Origin: Candidatus Kerfeldbacteria bacterium CG08_land_8_20_14_0_20_43_14
GTDB lineage: Bacteria; Patescibacteriota; Patescibacteriia; PEXW01
Direction: 5' to 3'
Assembly (NCBI GenBank): GCA_002774575.1
Contig: PEXW01000015.1
Location: 1-12,991 of the forward strand
DNA length: 12,991 nucleotides
Part shown: in pieces, positions 1 through 6,331 of the stretch
How the letters are laid out: each line of letters starts with the position of its first letter
How positions within the stretch are numbered: position 1 is the first letter of the stretch
Notes under the pieces: generated by a model
Seen by the model: the letters and a program-made list of their open reading frames with translations, nothing else
Told to the model about the DNA's origin: nothing
Databases searched by the model: none
Made by a program: the position numbers and the translations under genes

Positions 1-60
1 TCCTTCCTATTTTTGAGGTGAGTTTATTGTACTCCCGGGAGCTACGCTAGAAAACGCACA

Positions 61-86
61 CGCCGGCTAAAGCCGGCGATTTTTAT
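61..86 (+). terminator. Intrinsic terminator of a gene left of the window
   Basis: A perfect GC-rich hairpin (CGCCGGC, loop TAAA, GCCGGCG, 61-78) is followed on the + strand by a T-rich tail (ATTTTTAT). It probably ends a + strand transcript entering from the left. One frame is open from base 3 to a TAG at 48-50 and could be the last 15 codons of that gene, but this is too short to identify. Confidence 0.7.
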
Positions 87-92
87 CATAGT

Positions 93-121
93 AAAAAAAG
101 GGCCTTCGCTAAGGAAGGCCC
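93..121 (-). terminator. Intrinsic terminator, - strand
   Basis: The arms GGGCCTTC (100-107) and GAAGGCCC (114-121) form a perfect 8-bp stem around a 6-nt loop. Seven A residues at 93-99 give a U7 tail on the - strand. The + strand side has no T run, so this terminator acts on a transcript coming from the right. The only candidate is the structured RNA read from the promoter at 549-577. Confidence 0.85.
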
Positions 122-542
122 AAATAAAGAAAGTCGGTTCGAATCCACGCAGGAAGCGCATGCTAGTCTTTAATAAACACTAGATTAACCGGCATCATGT
201 GTCAAAAAATACCATATTTCCGGTGATCAGATATAAACCTGACAATATAACTATTCTCCCAAAGGGAGTAAAGGCTAGTGCGCAACGGGCGCTTTTTCCA
301 GACGTACCATTGCTGGACACACTTAGAAAAAACATGTTGAACGCGTTTAACCGCTTACAATTCATCATAAAGATGGTTTACCCATCAAGATAAAAGTATG
401 CCGTAGTCGTACGCGCTGGATGTGAACTAAATCACTTGAGAATAAAAGTCCTTTCAGACTTTTAGGCTCTCCATTCATGCTTCGACCGACTTGTTAATGT
501 GGGCGACACTTATCGCCCGTCGCTGTATTTGTTTTACTGTGG
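122..542 (-). ncRNA. Unassigned structured RNA, about 420-450 nt
   Basis: This stretch is bounded by a good - strand promoter (549-577) and a strong - strand terminator (93-121) and has no convincing protein gene. The ends can pair over a long range: 131-144 (AAGTCGGTTCGAA) with 480-492 (TTCGACCGACTT), leaving one bulged base. Inside and beside this closing stem are many local hairpins: 163-183, ACCGG/CCGGT at 188-192/220-224, CTCCC/GGGAG at 256-268, GCGC/GCGC at 280-292, TCCAG/CTGGA at 297-317, GATGG/CCATC at 372-386, GTGA/TCAC at 422-435, an 8+4 bp hairpin at 438-471, and GGGCGA/TCGCCC at 501-518. Size and a closing stem would suit tmRNA or RNase P RNA. I could not find a tmRNA tag ending in Ala-Leu-Ala-Ala, a tRNA-like acceptor with a proper T arm, or the conserved RNase P core, so I leave it unassigned. 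Confidence 0.5.
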
Positions 543-668
543 ATTTACATACTAAATTATTAATAAAATCCCGTCAATACCACTTTTCCACAAAAATAGC
601 AGCTTTTGCGAGCAAATTAATAGATTAGTCCTGTTTCTAGGCTAATATCAGCTAAAAAGTTATCCACA
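538..668. promoter_or_regulatory. Cluster of three DnaA-box-like 9-mers
   Basis: TTATCCACA at 660-668 is a perfect consensus DnaA box. TTTTCCACA at 584-592 and TGTGGATTT at 538-546 (AAATCCACA on the - strand) each differ from the consensus at one position. An AT-rich stretch follows at about 690-745. The cluster could be part of an origin or a DnaA-controlled promoter region. No dnaA, dnaN or parAB gene is visible in the window, so an origin remains a guess. Confidence 0.4.
549..577 (-). promoter_or_regulatory. Sigma-70-type promoter for the structured RNA
   Basis: On the - strand the -35 box TTGACG (572-577) and the -10 box TAGTAT (549-554) are separated by exactly 17 bp. The expected start is near 541-543. 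DnaA-box-like 9-mers lie just upstream of the -35 (584-592) and over the start point (538-546), so binding of DnaA there could affect this promoter. Confidence 0.65.
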
Positions 669-738
669 AGTCTTTTCGCCTCAATAATGGTTGTTAACTA
701 AAAACCTAATAAAACCTTATTAAAAAATAAACCAATTA

Positions 739-767
739 TTGATATTCGGTTTTACTTCGGCTATAAT
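739..767 (+). promoter_or_regulatory. lexA promoter, giving a nearly leaderless mRNA
   Basis: The -35 box TTGATA (739-744) and a perfect -10 box TATAAT (762-767) are 17 bp apart. The expected start is at about 774-775, only 3-4 nt before the lexA ATG at 778. Two TTCGG copies (745-749 and 756-760) sit 11 bp apart, one helical turn, between the boxes. They are a possible operator for LexA itself, which is inference. Confidence 0.8.
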
Positions 768-777
768 CCCCTTACCT

Positions 778-1395
778 ATGGCACCGGTATTACATAAACA
801 AAAAAAAGCAATTCTGGATTTTCTTAGAAAATATATCCGCGAACGCGGTTATGCCCCGACTTTAACGGAAATCGCCAAGGCTTTTAAATTATCCTCTCTG
901 GCTACGGTCCACGAGCACCTGACTTTTTTGGAAAAATCAGGCTTTATTAAAAGAGATAAAAATAATACCCGAGGTATTCAGGTTTTGGAACCTGATCCCA
1001 AAGAAGAATTGGAGGCTGCTTCAACGCTTCTACCTTTGGTCGGCACTATTGCCGCCGGCTCTCCGATTGAAGCTTTTGAAAATAAACAAGACATGATTCC
1101 GGTGCCGCCAAACTTAGTCGGCAAGAAAAACGCTTACATCTTAAAAGTACGGGGAGATTCCATGATTGAAAGCCTGGTCGGCGACGGTGATTTGGTGGTG
1201 GTTGAAAAAACCGAATTGGCCAAAGACGGCGATATGGTGGTTGCCCTTTTAGACGATGGCAGCGCCACTTTAAAAAAATTCTTCAGAAAGAAAAACTTTA
1301 TCCGCCTGCAACCGGCCAATCAAAATTACAGACCCATTGATGTAAAAAATGTCACTATCCAAGGCAAAGTCATTGGTGTCATCAGAAAGTACTAA
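778..1395 (+). CDS. lexA: LexA repressor (SOS regulator, self-cleaving)
   Basis: This 205-residue protein has an N-terminal winged helix-turn-helix (about 1-70, with GYAPTLTEIAKAF and a recognition-helix region SSLATVHEHL). A C-terminal S24 peptidase-like domain follows. The self-cleavage Ala-Gly pair is A93-G94, the catalytic Ser is S128 in GDSM, and the catalytic Lys is K166 in ATLKKF. Spacing and length match the family. In response to RecA-ssDNA filaments the family cleaves itself and releases repair genes in the cytoplasm. I chose ATG 778, not the upstream in-frame TTG at 739: that TTG is the first three bases of the -35 box and the extra 13 residues match nothing in LexA. A degenerate Y-family polymerase gene lies 166 bp downstream on the same strand, a familiar LexA neighbour. 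Confidence 0.95.
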   Translation: MAPVLHKQKKAILDFLRKYIRERGYAPTLTEIAKAFKLSSLATVHEHLTFLEKSGFIKRDKNNTRGIQVLEPDPKEELEAASTLLPLVGTIAAGSPIEAFENKQDMIPVPPNLVGKKNAYILKVRGDSMIESLVGDGDLVVVEKTELAKDGDMVVALLDDGSATLKKFFRKKNFIRLQPANQNYRPIDVKNVTIQGKVIGVIRKY

Positions 1396-1427
1396 ATTTT
1401 TTTGTTAATTATCTTCGGTTTTTATTT

Positions 1428-1481
1428 GGTTTCCCGCTTAATTAAATCATAAGCAAAAAATAAATTATTTTGCGGGAAACC
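1428..1481. repeat. Inverted repeat 1 downstream of lexA
   Basis: The arms GGTTTCCCGC (1428-1437) and GCGGGAAACC (1472-1481) are a perfect 10-bp match around a 34-nt AT-rich spacer. It follows the lexA stop codon. Neither strand has a clean T run right after it, so it is not a standard terminator. Its right arm shares the CC at 1480-1481 with the next hairpin. Confidence 0.7.
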
Positions 1482-1522
1482 ATCCCGCCGTTACAAATTT
1501 ATACAGTAACCTGGCGGGATGG
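1480..1522. repeat. Inverted repeat 2 with CCCGCC/GGCGGG core
   Basis: The arms CCATCCCGCC (1480-1489) and GGCGGGATGG (1513-1522) pair perfectly and are extended inward by GTTAC (1490-1494)/GTAAC (1506-1510), with two unpaired bases on one side. The stem is about 15 bp. The same CCCGCC/GGCGGG core with GTAAC-like inner sequence recurs at 7625-7660, which suggests a dispersed palindromic element. Confidence 0.7.
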
Positions 1523-1561
1523 TAGAAAAAATTTAAAAACCTTTTCGAAAGTTTATAAACC

Positions 1562-2383
1562 ATGAATTTGTATAAAAGATATATGAATAATCAAAAAACT
1601 AATACGGAATTAGTCAATCATCATTATTTGCTGGTTTCAATCTGGCACTTTGCCGCCAGCGTGGAAGAAGCGCTCAATCCCCGTTTTAGAAATTCTCCTT
1701 TAGCAATTATTGAAAATGAAGATTCAGAATTGAAAATTGTTGACTGTAATGCCATGGCCGCAAACCTTGGCATTAAAAAAGGTTTGGGCTTAAAAAAAGC
1801 TTTGCAAATCACTCCGCGTTTGGTAATCAGACCAATTCAATCAAATCACTTAAAAGGTTTTGCCAATAATTTTATTAAAATCTCGAAAAAATTGGGTGGG
1901 GTTATCAACTCAAACCAGCATGAAATTTTACTAAGAATCCCCTACTCCACACCCATAGAAAGAGCGGCTATGTTTTTGAAAATCCAAAATATCTGCTGGC
2001 AAGAACTGGAGTGTAAAATAGTTGCAGGCTTTGGCAGTTCACCGGTTTTGGCTAAGCTGGCCAACCTGACATTACACCAACCCGGATTCCGTTATTTTGA
2101 CAAGGCAGATAAGTTTAATTTGCAACAAGTGCCTATTCGTTTTTTGCCAGGTCTGGGTAAGCAAAACGCCTTAAAACTCAAAAACAGCGGCGTCAATTCA
2201 GTCAAAGACTTTATTAATGAAACATCTGAAAATATCTACTCACTTCTAGGTCGAGCCGGCTTAGCCCTGCGTTACAAAGTAATTGCCTGGCATCCCCAGC
2301 CTGATTTGCCGGAAAAACCACACGCAAAGCCAAGATTAAATTTTGGCTTGTTTAAAAATAATTTTTCGGCAACACCCGCATAA
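1562..2383 (+). CDS. Truncated, catalytically degenerate Y-family polymerase-like protein (ImuB-like)
   Basis: The 273-residue protein aligns by eye with Y-family polymerases. HFAASVEEALNPRFRNSPLA (29-48) matches the DinB block after the first metal-binding Asp, VAGFGSSPVLAKLAN (154-168) matches the palm, and FLPGLGKQNALKL (194-206) matches the helix-hairpin-helix of the thumb. The Asp of the first motif is replaced by Ser/Ile-Trp-type residues. The SIDEAF motif reads as NSNQHEILL (116-124), losing the catalytic Asp. The little-finger domain is missing: the protein ends soon after the thumb, and no clamp-binding motif is seen. It therefore should not polymerise DNA. ImuB proteins are known as inactive Y-family partners in SOS mutagenesis, and the place next to lexA fits that idea. 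No ImuA or DnaE2 is in the window. ATG 1583 is an alternative start. Confidence 0.75.
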   Translation: MNLYKRYMNNQKTNTELVNHHYLLVSIWHFAASVEEALNPRFRNSPLAIIENEDSELKIVDCNAMAANLGIKKGLGLKKALQITPRLVIRPIQSNHLKGFANNFIKISKKLGGVINSNQHEILLRIPYSTPIERAAMFLKIQNICWQELECKIVAGFGSSPVLAKLANLTLHQPGFRYFDKADKFNLQQVPIRFLPGLGKQNALKLKNSGVNSVKDFINETSENIYSLLGRAGLALRYKVIAWHPQPDLPEKPHAKPRLNFGLFKNNFSATPA

Positions 2384-2424
2384 AATCTCATTATTAACCC
2401 ATGATCCCTTTTGACAAAGCTAAA

Positions 2425-2488
2425 ATAAAAACCCCGATAAGCAAACTCTTGTAATCTGGGTGGGAGAAATTGAGTTTGTCTAGTGGGG
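2425..2488 (-). terminator. Probable terminator of the Nudix gene
   Basis: Arms CCCC (2432-2435) and CAAACTC (2442-2448) pair with GAGTTTG (2472-2478) and GGGG (2485-2488) around a 6x6 internal loop. On the - strand the stem is followed by TTTTTATTTT. It lies between the convergent ImuB-like and Nudix genes and points the right way for the latter. Confidence 0.55.
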
Positions 2489-2535
2489 TATGAAAGAAAG
2501 AAACCTAAATACCCAATTTAAAAAATAGTTCCATC

Positions 2536-3393
2536 CTACTTATTTGTCAAACCGCGTTTACGCAAAATAAAGACTGCTTTATTAATTGTGTCTTTTAGAC
2601 CAGGGTAAAGATTGGGATTTTCAAGCGCCCGCCGGGGATACAACCAAAAATTCTGCAAATTCCTTACCTCGCTTGAATTAAGACGGTCTTTGGTCTTTGC
2701 TGAATTTAGTAAAAATAAAAATTGGTGCTCGGTTTTTTCATGAAGTTCACCATTAACTGTAAAACGATATTTCACAACATTTAATTTACCAAGATGTTTT
2801 ATGTCATAATAACCAGTTTCTTCCCCAATCTCTCTGATGGCCGTGGTTGCTAAGCTTTCACCTAATTCCTGGTGGCCTTTAGGCAAGCCAACTTTGCCAG
2901 AGTCAATCCGCCGGATAAAAAGCATTTTCCCATTTGCTTTGTTAAATATTAAACCGCCGGCAGAAATATGAAATTTCGCAACTTTAATTTTGGGCTTAGT
3001 GATATTGGGCGGGTTGGCATAGCTTGCTTTTATAAACTGACCAGAATTTTTTGACAAGGATTTTTTACCCGATTCGAAAAGTTCTTTAACCAGGGTTCTA
3101 GGGGAAAAAAACGATAAACGAATTGCCGGACATTTATTAACAAAGGCCAGGGCATTTACTGAACTGACCAATGCTCTGGTTGAAGAAAAGCTTTGTTTGT
3201 CCATGCTCAAAAATATCGCCTCCAATTTTTGGTCTTTTTGAGGTTTATAAACCTGATTAAGTAATTTTAAAAAATCAGCATCTTTAAAAAGACGGCTGTA
3301 CTTTGTTTTAATCGAAATCTGGTTGCCTTGTTTTTTAGCAACTGACAGACTGCCATCTTCGGCTTTGATCAACAAAAATATCAAGGTGCTCAT
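2536..3393 (-). CDS. TsaB-like N-terminal lobe fused to a Nudix hydrolase
   Basis: The 285-residue protein has two parts. Residues 1-100 resemble the first lobe of TsaB/YeaZ: a starting strand (TLIFLLIKAEDGSLSVA), a helix (FKDADFLKLLNQVY, 36-49), then LEAIFLSMDKQSFSSTRALV (57-76) leading to ALAFVNKCPAIRLS (81-94). These fit the TsaB pattern LDAIAVGxGPGSFTGLRxGV...GLA...IPVVGVS. The nucleotide-binding DTS and GPGSFTG residues are lost. After a linker (100-138) comes a Nudix domain with a perfect box: G173, E179, R187-E188, E191-E192, G194, preceded by GLPKG. Nudix enzymes cleave nucleoside diphosphates linked to X; the substrate cannot be told. The start ATG overlaps the upstream stop in TAATG, so translation is probably coupled. 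Confidence 0.8.
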   Translation of the reverse strand: MSTLIFLLIKAEDGSLSVAKKQGNQISIKTKYSRLFKDADFLKLLNQVYKPQKDQKLEAIFLSMDKQSFSSTRALVSSVNALAFVNKCPAIRLSFFSPRTLVKELFESGKKSLSKNSGQFIKASYANPPNITKPKIKVAKFHISAGGLIFNKANGKMLFIRRIDSGKVGLPKGHQELGESLATTAIREIGEETGYYDIKHLGKLNVVKYRFTVNGELHEKTEHQFLFLLNSAKTKDRLNSSEVRNLQNFWLYPRRALENPNLYPGLKDTINKAVFILRKRGLTNK

Positions 3394-3950
3394 TAATGCA
3401 ACCTGTCTACTAAAACGATTTTACGGTTTTCCAAAATGTCATAAAGAAATCTGTCCGTAATGTCATTGCGGTATTGGTATTCTTTTTTGGACATTACCGT
3501 ATAGCGCAGCTCATGGTCTATCTCTTTTTGAAACCTTCTTACTATTTTTCTTAGCTTAAGCCGATTGACCGTGCCAATTATAAAGATGTCGGTCTTAGCT
3601 TCGTTGACATTCGTAAAGTAGCCTGTTAGCGCGGCGTAAGCAACCCGGCCGATCTTTTGAATCTTTGCGCCGAAATTATATTCAGTCAATATCTGGGCTT
3701 TTAAAAAAAGAGCTCTCAATTCCGGAAAAAGAGGATTTTCGGCATTTGCCTGGATATTCAAGTTGCCATCTTTTTCATCGATACTGATTAATTCGCTTTC
3801 ATTGAGCCTCTTTATTTCCGCCCGAATTGCCGCAGGGCTTAAGCCGGTTTTCCGGCATAATTCTGAAATAAGGTAAAACCTATTGGCATTAAAAACCAAG
3901 AGCCTTAAGAGAGCGTACCGGGTGGTGGAACCAAATAATTTCTCGAGCAT
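3393..3950 (-). CDS. HTH protein with degenerate nucleotidyltransferase-like domain
   Basis: The 185-residue protein starts with a winged HTH of ArsR/MarR type (about 1-65: RYALLRLLVF, then SELCRKTGLSPAAIRAEIKR at about 29-48, then ESELISIDEKDGNL as the wing). Residues 90-185 follow the outline of a small MNT-like nucleotidyltransferase: YAALTGYF stands where AYLFGSxARG is expected and TDIFIIGT where SDIDLLV is expected. The Gly-Ser pair and most metal-binding Asp residues are missing, so it is probably not an active transferase. It may act as a DNA-binding regulator. It is the first gene of a two-gene unit with the TsaB-Nudix fusion and shares a 62-bp divergent promoter region with the membrane protein on the right. 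No clear ribosome binding site is seen. Confidence 0.65.
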   Translation of the reverse strand: MLEKLFGSTTRYALLRLLVFNANRFYLISELCRKTGLSPAAIRAEIKRLNESELISIDEKDGNLNIQANAENPLFPELRALFLKAQILTEYNFGAKIQKIGRVAYAALTGYFTNVNEAKTDIFIIGTVNRLKLRKIVRRFQKEIDHELRYTVMSKKEYQYRNDITDRFLYDILENRKIVLVDRLH

Positions 3951-3980
3951 AAGTGCATTTCACTCTATATAGATAGCTGT

Positions 3981-3988
3981 AGTATACT
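3981..3988. promoter_or_regulatory. Palindromic divergent -10 element (AGTATACT)
   Basis: The palindrome AGTATACT contains TATACT on both strands (+: 3983-3988; -: 3981-3986). It lies in the 62-bp gap between the divergent genes starting at 3950 and 4013. Expected starts leave 5' leaders of about 18-24 nt. No good -35 is seen on either side, so the site is plausible but not firm. Confidence 0.4.
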
Positions 3989-4012
3989 TTAAATAAGCTG
4001 ACTTAAACAAGC

Positions 4013-6271
4013 ATGAACAAAATCGAAAAATTACTGATTTATGACGCTACCAACAGCCGCACAACGACCCATGTTTTTATTGCCAGGCCCAGTCCGGCTG
4101 AAGAAAGAACCCTTGGAAAACTTGGTTTTGTCGCGGAAATAAACTCGGCCGATAGGATCAACCAGGAACTTTTAAGCCGTTTGCAGGATTTTTTGAAGGC
4201 CGCATATTACACCTCCCCGGAAGTAAACGCTGAAGTGGCTTTTGAACATGCCATTCAGGCCTGCAATCTGCATTTGGGCGAGCTAATAAACGATTTTGGG
4301 TCCGGCTGGGTGGATAATTTTTCCATGATAATCTTTAATGTCCGAGACGAACGGATTTATTTTGCGGATGCGGGGAGGCTTCTAGGCTTTTTGTTTCATG
4401 ACAAAAAGGTAGTCGATCTTTTGGGCAACAGAAACCGAATGCAAAGAATCAACCCGGTGAAAATCTTCACTTCAATTGCTTCGGGGGAATTGAAGAGTAA
4501 TGATTCAATACTTTTTAGCACGGCCAATATCCTGGATTACTTCTCCATAGAGAAACTAAGGAGAACGATCGTTGATATGCCTTTAGGTGATTCAGCCAAA
4601 AATTTGGAAGAAAGTTTAAGAAAAAATTTAAACAATACCGCCTTTGCCTCAATAATTCTCCGTGGCCAGGTTGCAGAAGCGCAAAATGCGTCCGCGATTC
4701 AGGAACAGAAACCTTCTCAAAATATCGCGGGCGCGCCGCAGAGGTCGATTGAAAACATGCTGAATCAAAACGCTCAAACCCAGGAATTTTTAACGCCTTC
4801 ACTTTGGCCGGCAATTAAAAAGGGCGGCAGGAGATTTTTCCGTGAAGCAAGAATTCTTTTCAGAGCTTGGGTCTTGCGAAAACCTACTAGAATTCCCGCG
4901 ACCTTGGAGTCGGAGGAAACACCGCTTGAAAGACCAAACCAAATCCGAACTGGCCAAGTCCTTTCCCCTTCGCGTTCGCGGTTGGTTGCCAAGGAAATCC
5001 GCAAAACCATTTTCAGTAAGATCCCTCGTTTTATTTGGCAAGGAAGCCAAAAGGCAATCCAGGCCACGCCAAAAGTTTTCAGTTCCATCAGAACTCTTGG
5101 CAATAATTTAAAACGCACTCCCCAGCAAATTCCAGTTGCTATCGAAAAACAAGTAAGCACGGTAAAAAACTTACCTCAAAAATCCAGACTGCTTTTCTTA
5201 AGTACTGTGGTCATTGCTGTCGTCGTTGCTATTGCTTTGATCATCGCTGGGGTTCAGCGTCAACGCTCAAGCAAAAATCAGCAAACCAATAACACTGTTA
5301 CATCAATCCAAAATAATATCGAAACTGCCAAGTCTGCTCTGCTTTACGGCGACGAAGACCGGGTAAAAAATCTTTTGAATGATGCCAAACAACAAATCAA
5401 CACTCTGCCGAATGAATCCAAATCCGAACAAGAACAACGAGCCAAATTGCTGGCTGACCTGGAAGCAGTTTTGGCCAAAACTCGACACGAAATTGCCGCT
5501 AACCCCCAAAACCTTACTACTCTGGATGCAAAAATTAAACCAATCAGTCTTACGCTTTTGAGCAAAAGCTTATTTACGATTGACGCCAACAACAATCAAC
5601 TGATTTCTATTAATGCTTCGACCGGTGAACAGAAAAATTTGGCCATTCTTCCGGGTAATGCTGATGTTTCGGAAATAACCGCTTTTGGCAGCGGCAGCCT
5701 GATCGCCTTAACTTCCAATTTTGAAATCATCGAACAAAAACCAACAGCTACCAAAGGCTCCGGATTAAGTTTGGTATTGCCGAATACCAATGCTAACCTG
5801 ACTGGCTTTGTCAGCTACAACACAGCCCTTTATACCATTGATGTGGCGAACAATCTGATTCTAAAGGCCACGCGCCAAGGACCAGGCTACAAAGCCGTAA
5901 GCTGGCTTAAAGGAGCGCTCAAACTTGATAATGCTGCTGATTTGGCAGTTGACGGCAGTTTATATGTTTTGACCAATCAAGGTGAAATAATCAAATTAAC
6001 CCAGGGCCAAAGGGTTCAATTGGCCATATCTGCTGTGGAGCCGCCCTTAACTTCTGCCAAAAAAATCGCTGCAGACACCACTTTGCAGAATATTTACATT
6101 CTTGATCCGGGCTTAAAAAGAATCGTGGTCTTTACCAAGGCCGGCAAATTTATTAACCAATACACGGCCGACGCAATCTCAACCGCAACTAATATCGCGG
6201 TTAATGAGCGGACTCAAAAAATTTATTTGCTGGAAGGAAATAACATTAAAACTATTGACATTCAAAAATAA
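4013..6271 (+). CDS. Single-pass membrane protein: degenerate PP2C-like domain plus outer propeller-like domain
   Basis: The 752-residue protein has four visible parts. Residues 1 to about 220 look like a PP2C-type phosphatase fold: DNFSMIIFNV, then YFADAGRLLGFLF where GDSRxYL is expected, and NDSILFSTANILDYFSIEKL where GDxLLLCSDGLxDxxSxEEL is expected. The metal-binding Asp residues are largely replaced, so it may be inactive. About 220-390 is a long, basic, low-complexity linker. One membrane helix lies at about 393-416 (FLSTVVIAVVVAIALIIAG). A probable coiled coil (about 425-500) and a C-terminal region of repeated strand motifs (LFTIDANNNQLISI, LYTIDVANNLIL, IYILDPGLKRIVVF, IYLLEGNNIKTID) follow; the repeats are typical of NHL or other beta-propellers. 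The basic linker before the helix suggests the propeller is outside. It may pass an external signal to the inner domain. The substrate or partner is unknown. Confidence 0.65.
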   Translation: MNKIEKLLIYDATNSRTTTHVFIARPSPAEERTLGKLGFVAEINSADRINQELLSRLQDFLKAAYYTSPEVNAEVAFEHAIQACNLHLGELINDFGSGWVDNFSMIIFNVRDERIYFADAGRLLGFLFHDKKVVDLLGNRNRMQRINPVKIFTSIASGELKSNDSILFSTANILDYFSIEKLRRTIVDMPLGDSAKNLEESLRKNLNNTAFASIILRGQVAEAQNASAIQEQKPSQNIAGAPQRSIENMLNQNAQTQEFLTPSLWPAIKKGGRRFFREARILFRAWVLRKPTRIPATLESEETPLERPNQIRTGQVLSPSRSRLVAKEIRKTIFSKIPRFIWQGSQKAIQATPKVFSSIRTLGNNLKRTPQQIPVAIEKQVSTVKNLPQKSRLLFLSTVVIAVVVAIALIIAGVQRQRSSKNQQTNNTVTSIQNNIETAKSALLYGDEDRVKNLLNDAKQQINTLPNESKSEQEQRAKLLADLEAVLAKTRHEIAANPQNLTTLDAKIKPISLTLLSKSLFTIDANNNQLISINASTGEQKNLAILPGNADVSEITAFGSGSLIALTSNFEIIEQKPTATKGSGLSLVLPNTNANLTGFVSYNTALYTIDVANNLILKATRQGPGYKAVSWLKGALKLDNAADLAVDGSLYVLTNQGEIIKLTQGQRVQLAISAVEPPLTSAKKIAADTTLQNIYILDPGLKRIVVFTKAGKFINQYTADAISTATNIAVNERTQKIYLLEGNNIKTIDIQK

Positions 6272-6291
6272 TAATTCTTCTGGAAAATAGC

Positions 6292-6319
6292 AAAAAACAG
6301 GAGCCTCCCTGTCTTTTTT
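6292..6319. terminator. Bidirectional terminator between convergent genes
   Basis: The stem ACAGG (6297-6301)/CCTGT (6308-6312) has a six-A run on the left and a six-T run on the right (6314-6319). It can stop both the membrane-protein mRNA (+) and the dinB mRNA (-), which converge here. Confidence 0.75.
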
Positions 6320-6331
6320 AAATACCGGCGA

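Larger units (their letters stand above)
394..738. other. Intergenic region left of lexA
   Basis: No coding gene is supported here. The stretch holds the 5' part of the structured RNA and its promoter, the DnaA-box-like sites, a small hairpin at 624-646 (ATTAG...CTAAT with an inner CCT/AGG), and an AT-rich tract running into the lexA promoter. Confidence 0.6.

Noticed and set aside
131..150. tRNA T-arm-like word GGTTCGAATCC
   Set aside because: The flanking bases do not form a T stem on either strand and no anticodon arm or acceptor stem is found; the word pairs instead with 480-492.
199..393. 64-codon open frame on the + strand (GTG start)
   Set aside because: It has no ribosome binding site, no recognisable motif, and lies opposite a stretch dense with hairpins and bounded by a - strand promoter and terminator.
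438..471. 34-nt hairpin recalling group II intron domain V
   Set aside because: The bulge is on the wrong side, the catalytic AGC triad is not in place, and there is no intron-encoded protein.
122..542. tmRNA or RNase P RNA
   Set aside because: Size and closing stem would suit, but no tag peptide ending in Ala-Ala, no tRNA-like 3' end and no conserved RNase P core were found by eye. A divergent form cannot be excluded without a model search.
739..777. N-terminal extension of LexA from TTG
   Set aside because: The TTG is part of the -35 box and the extra residues match nothing in the family.
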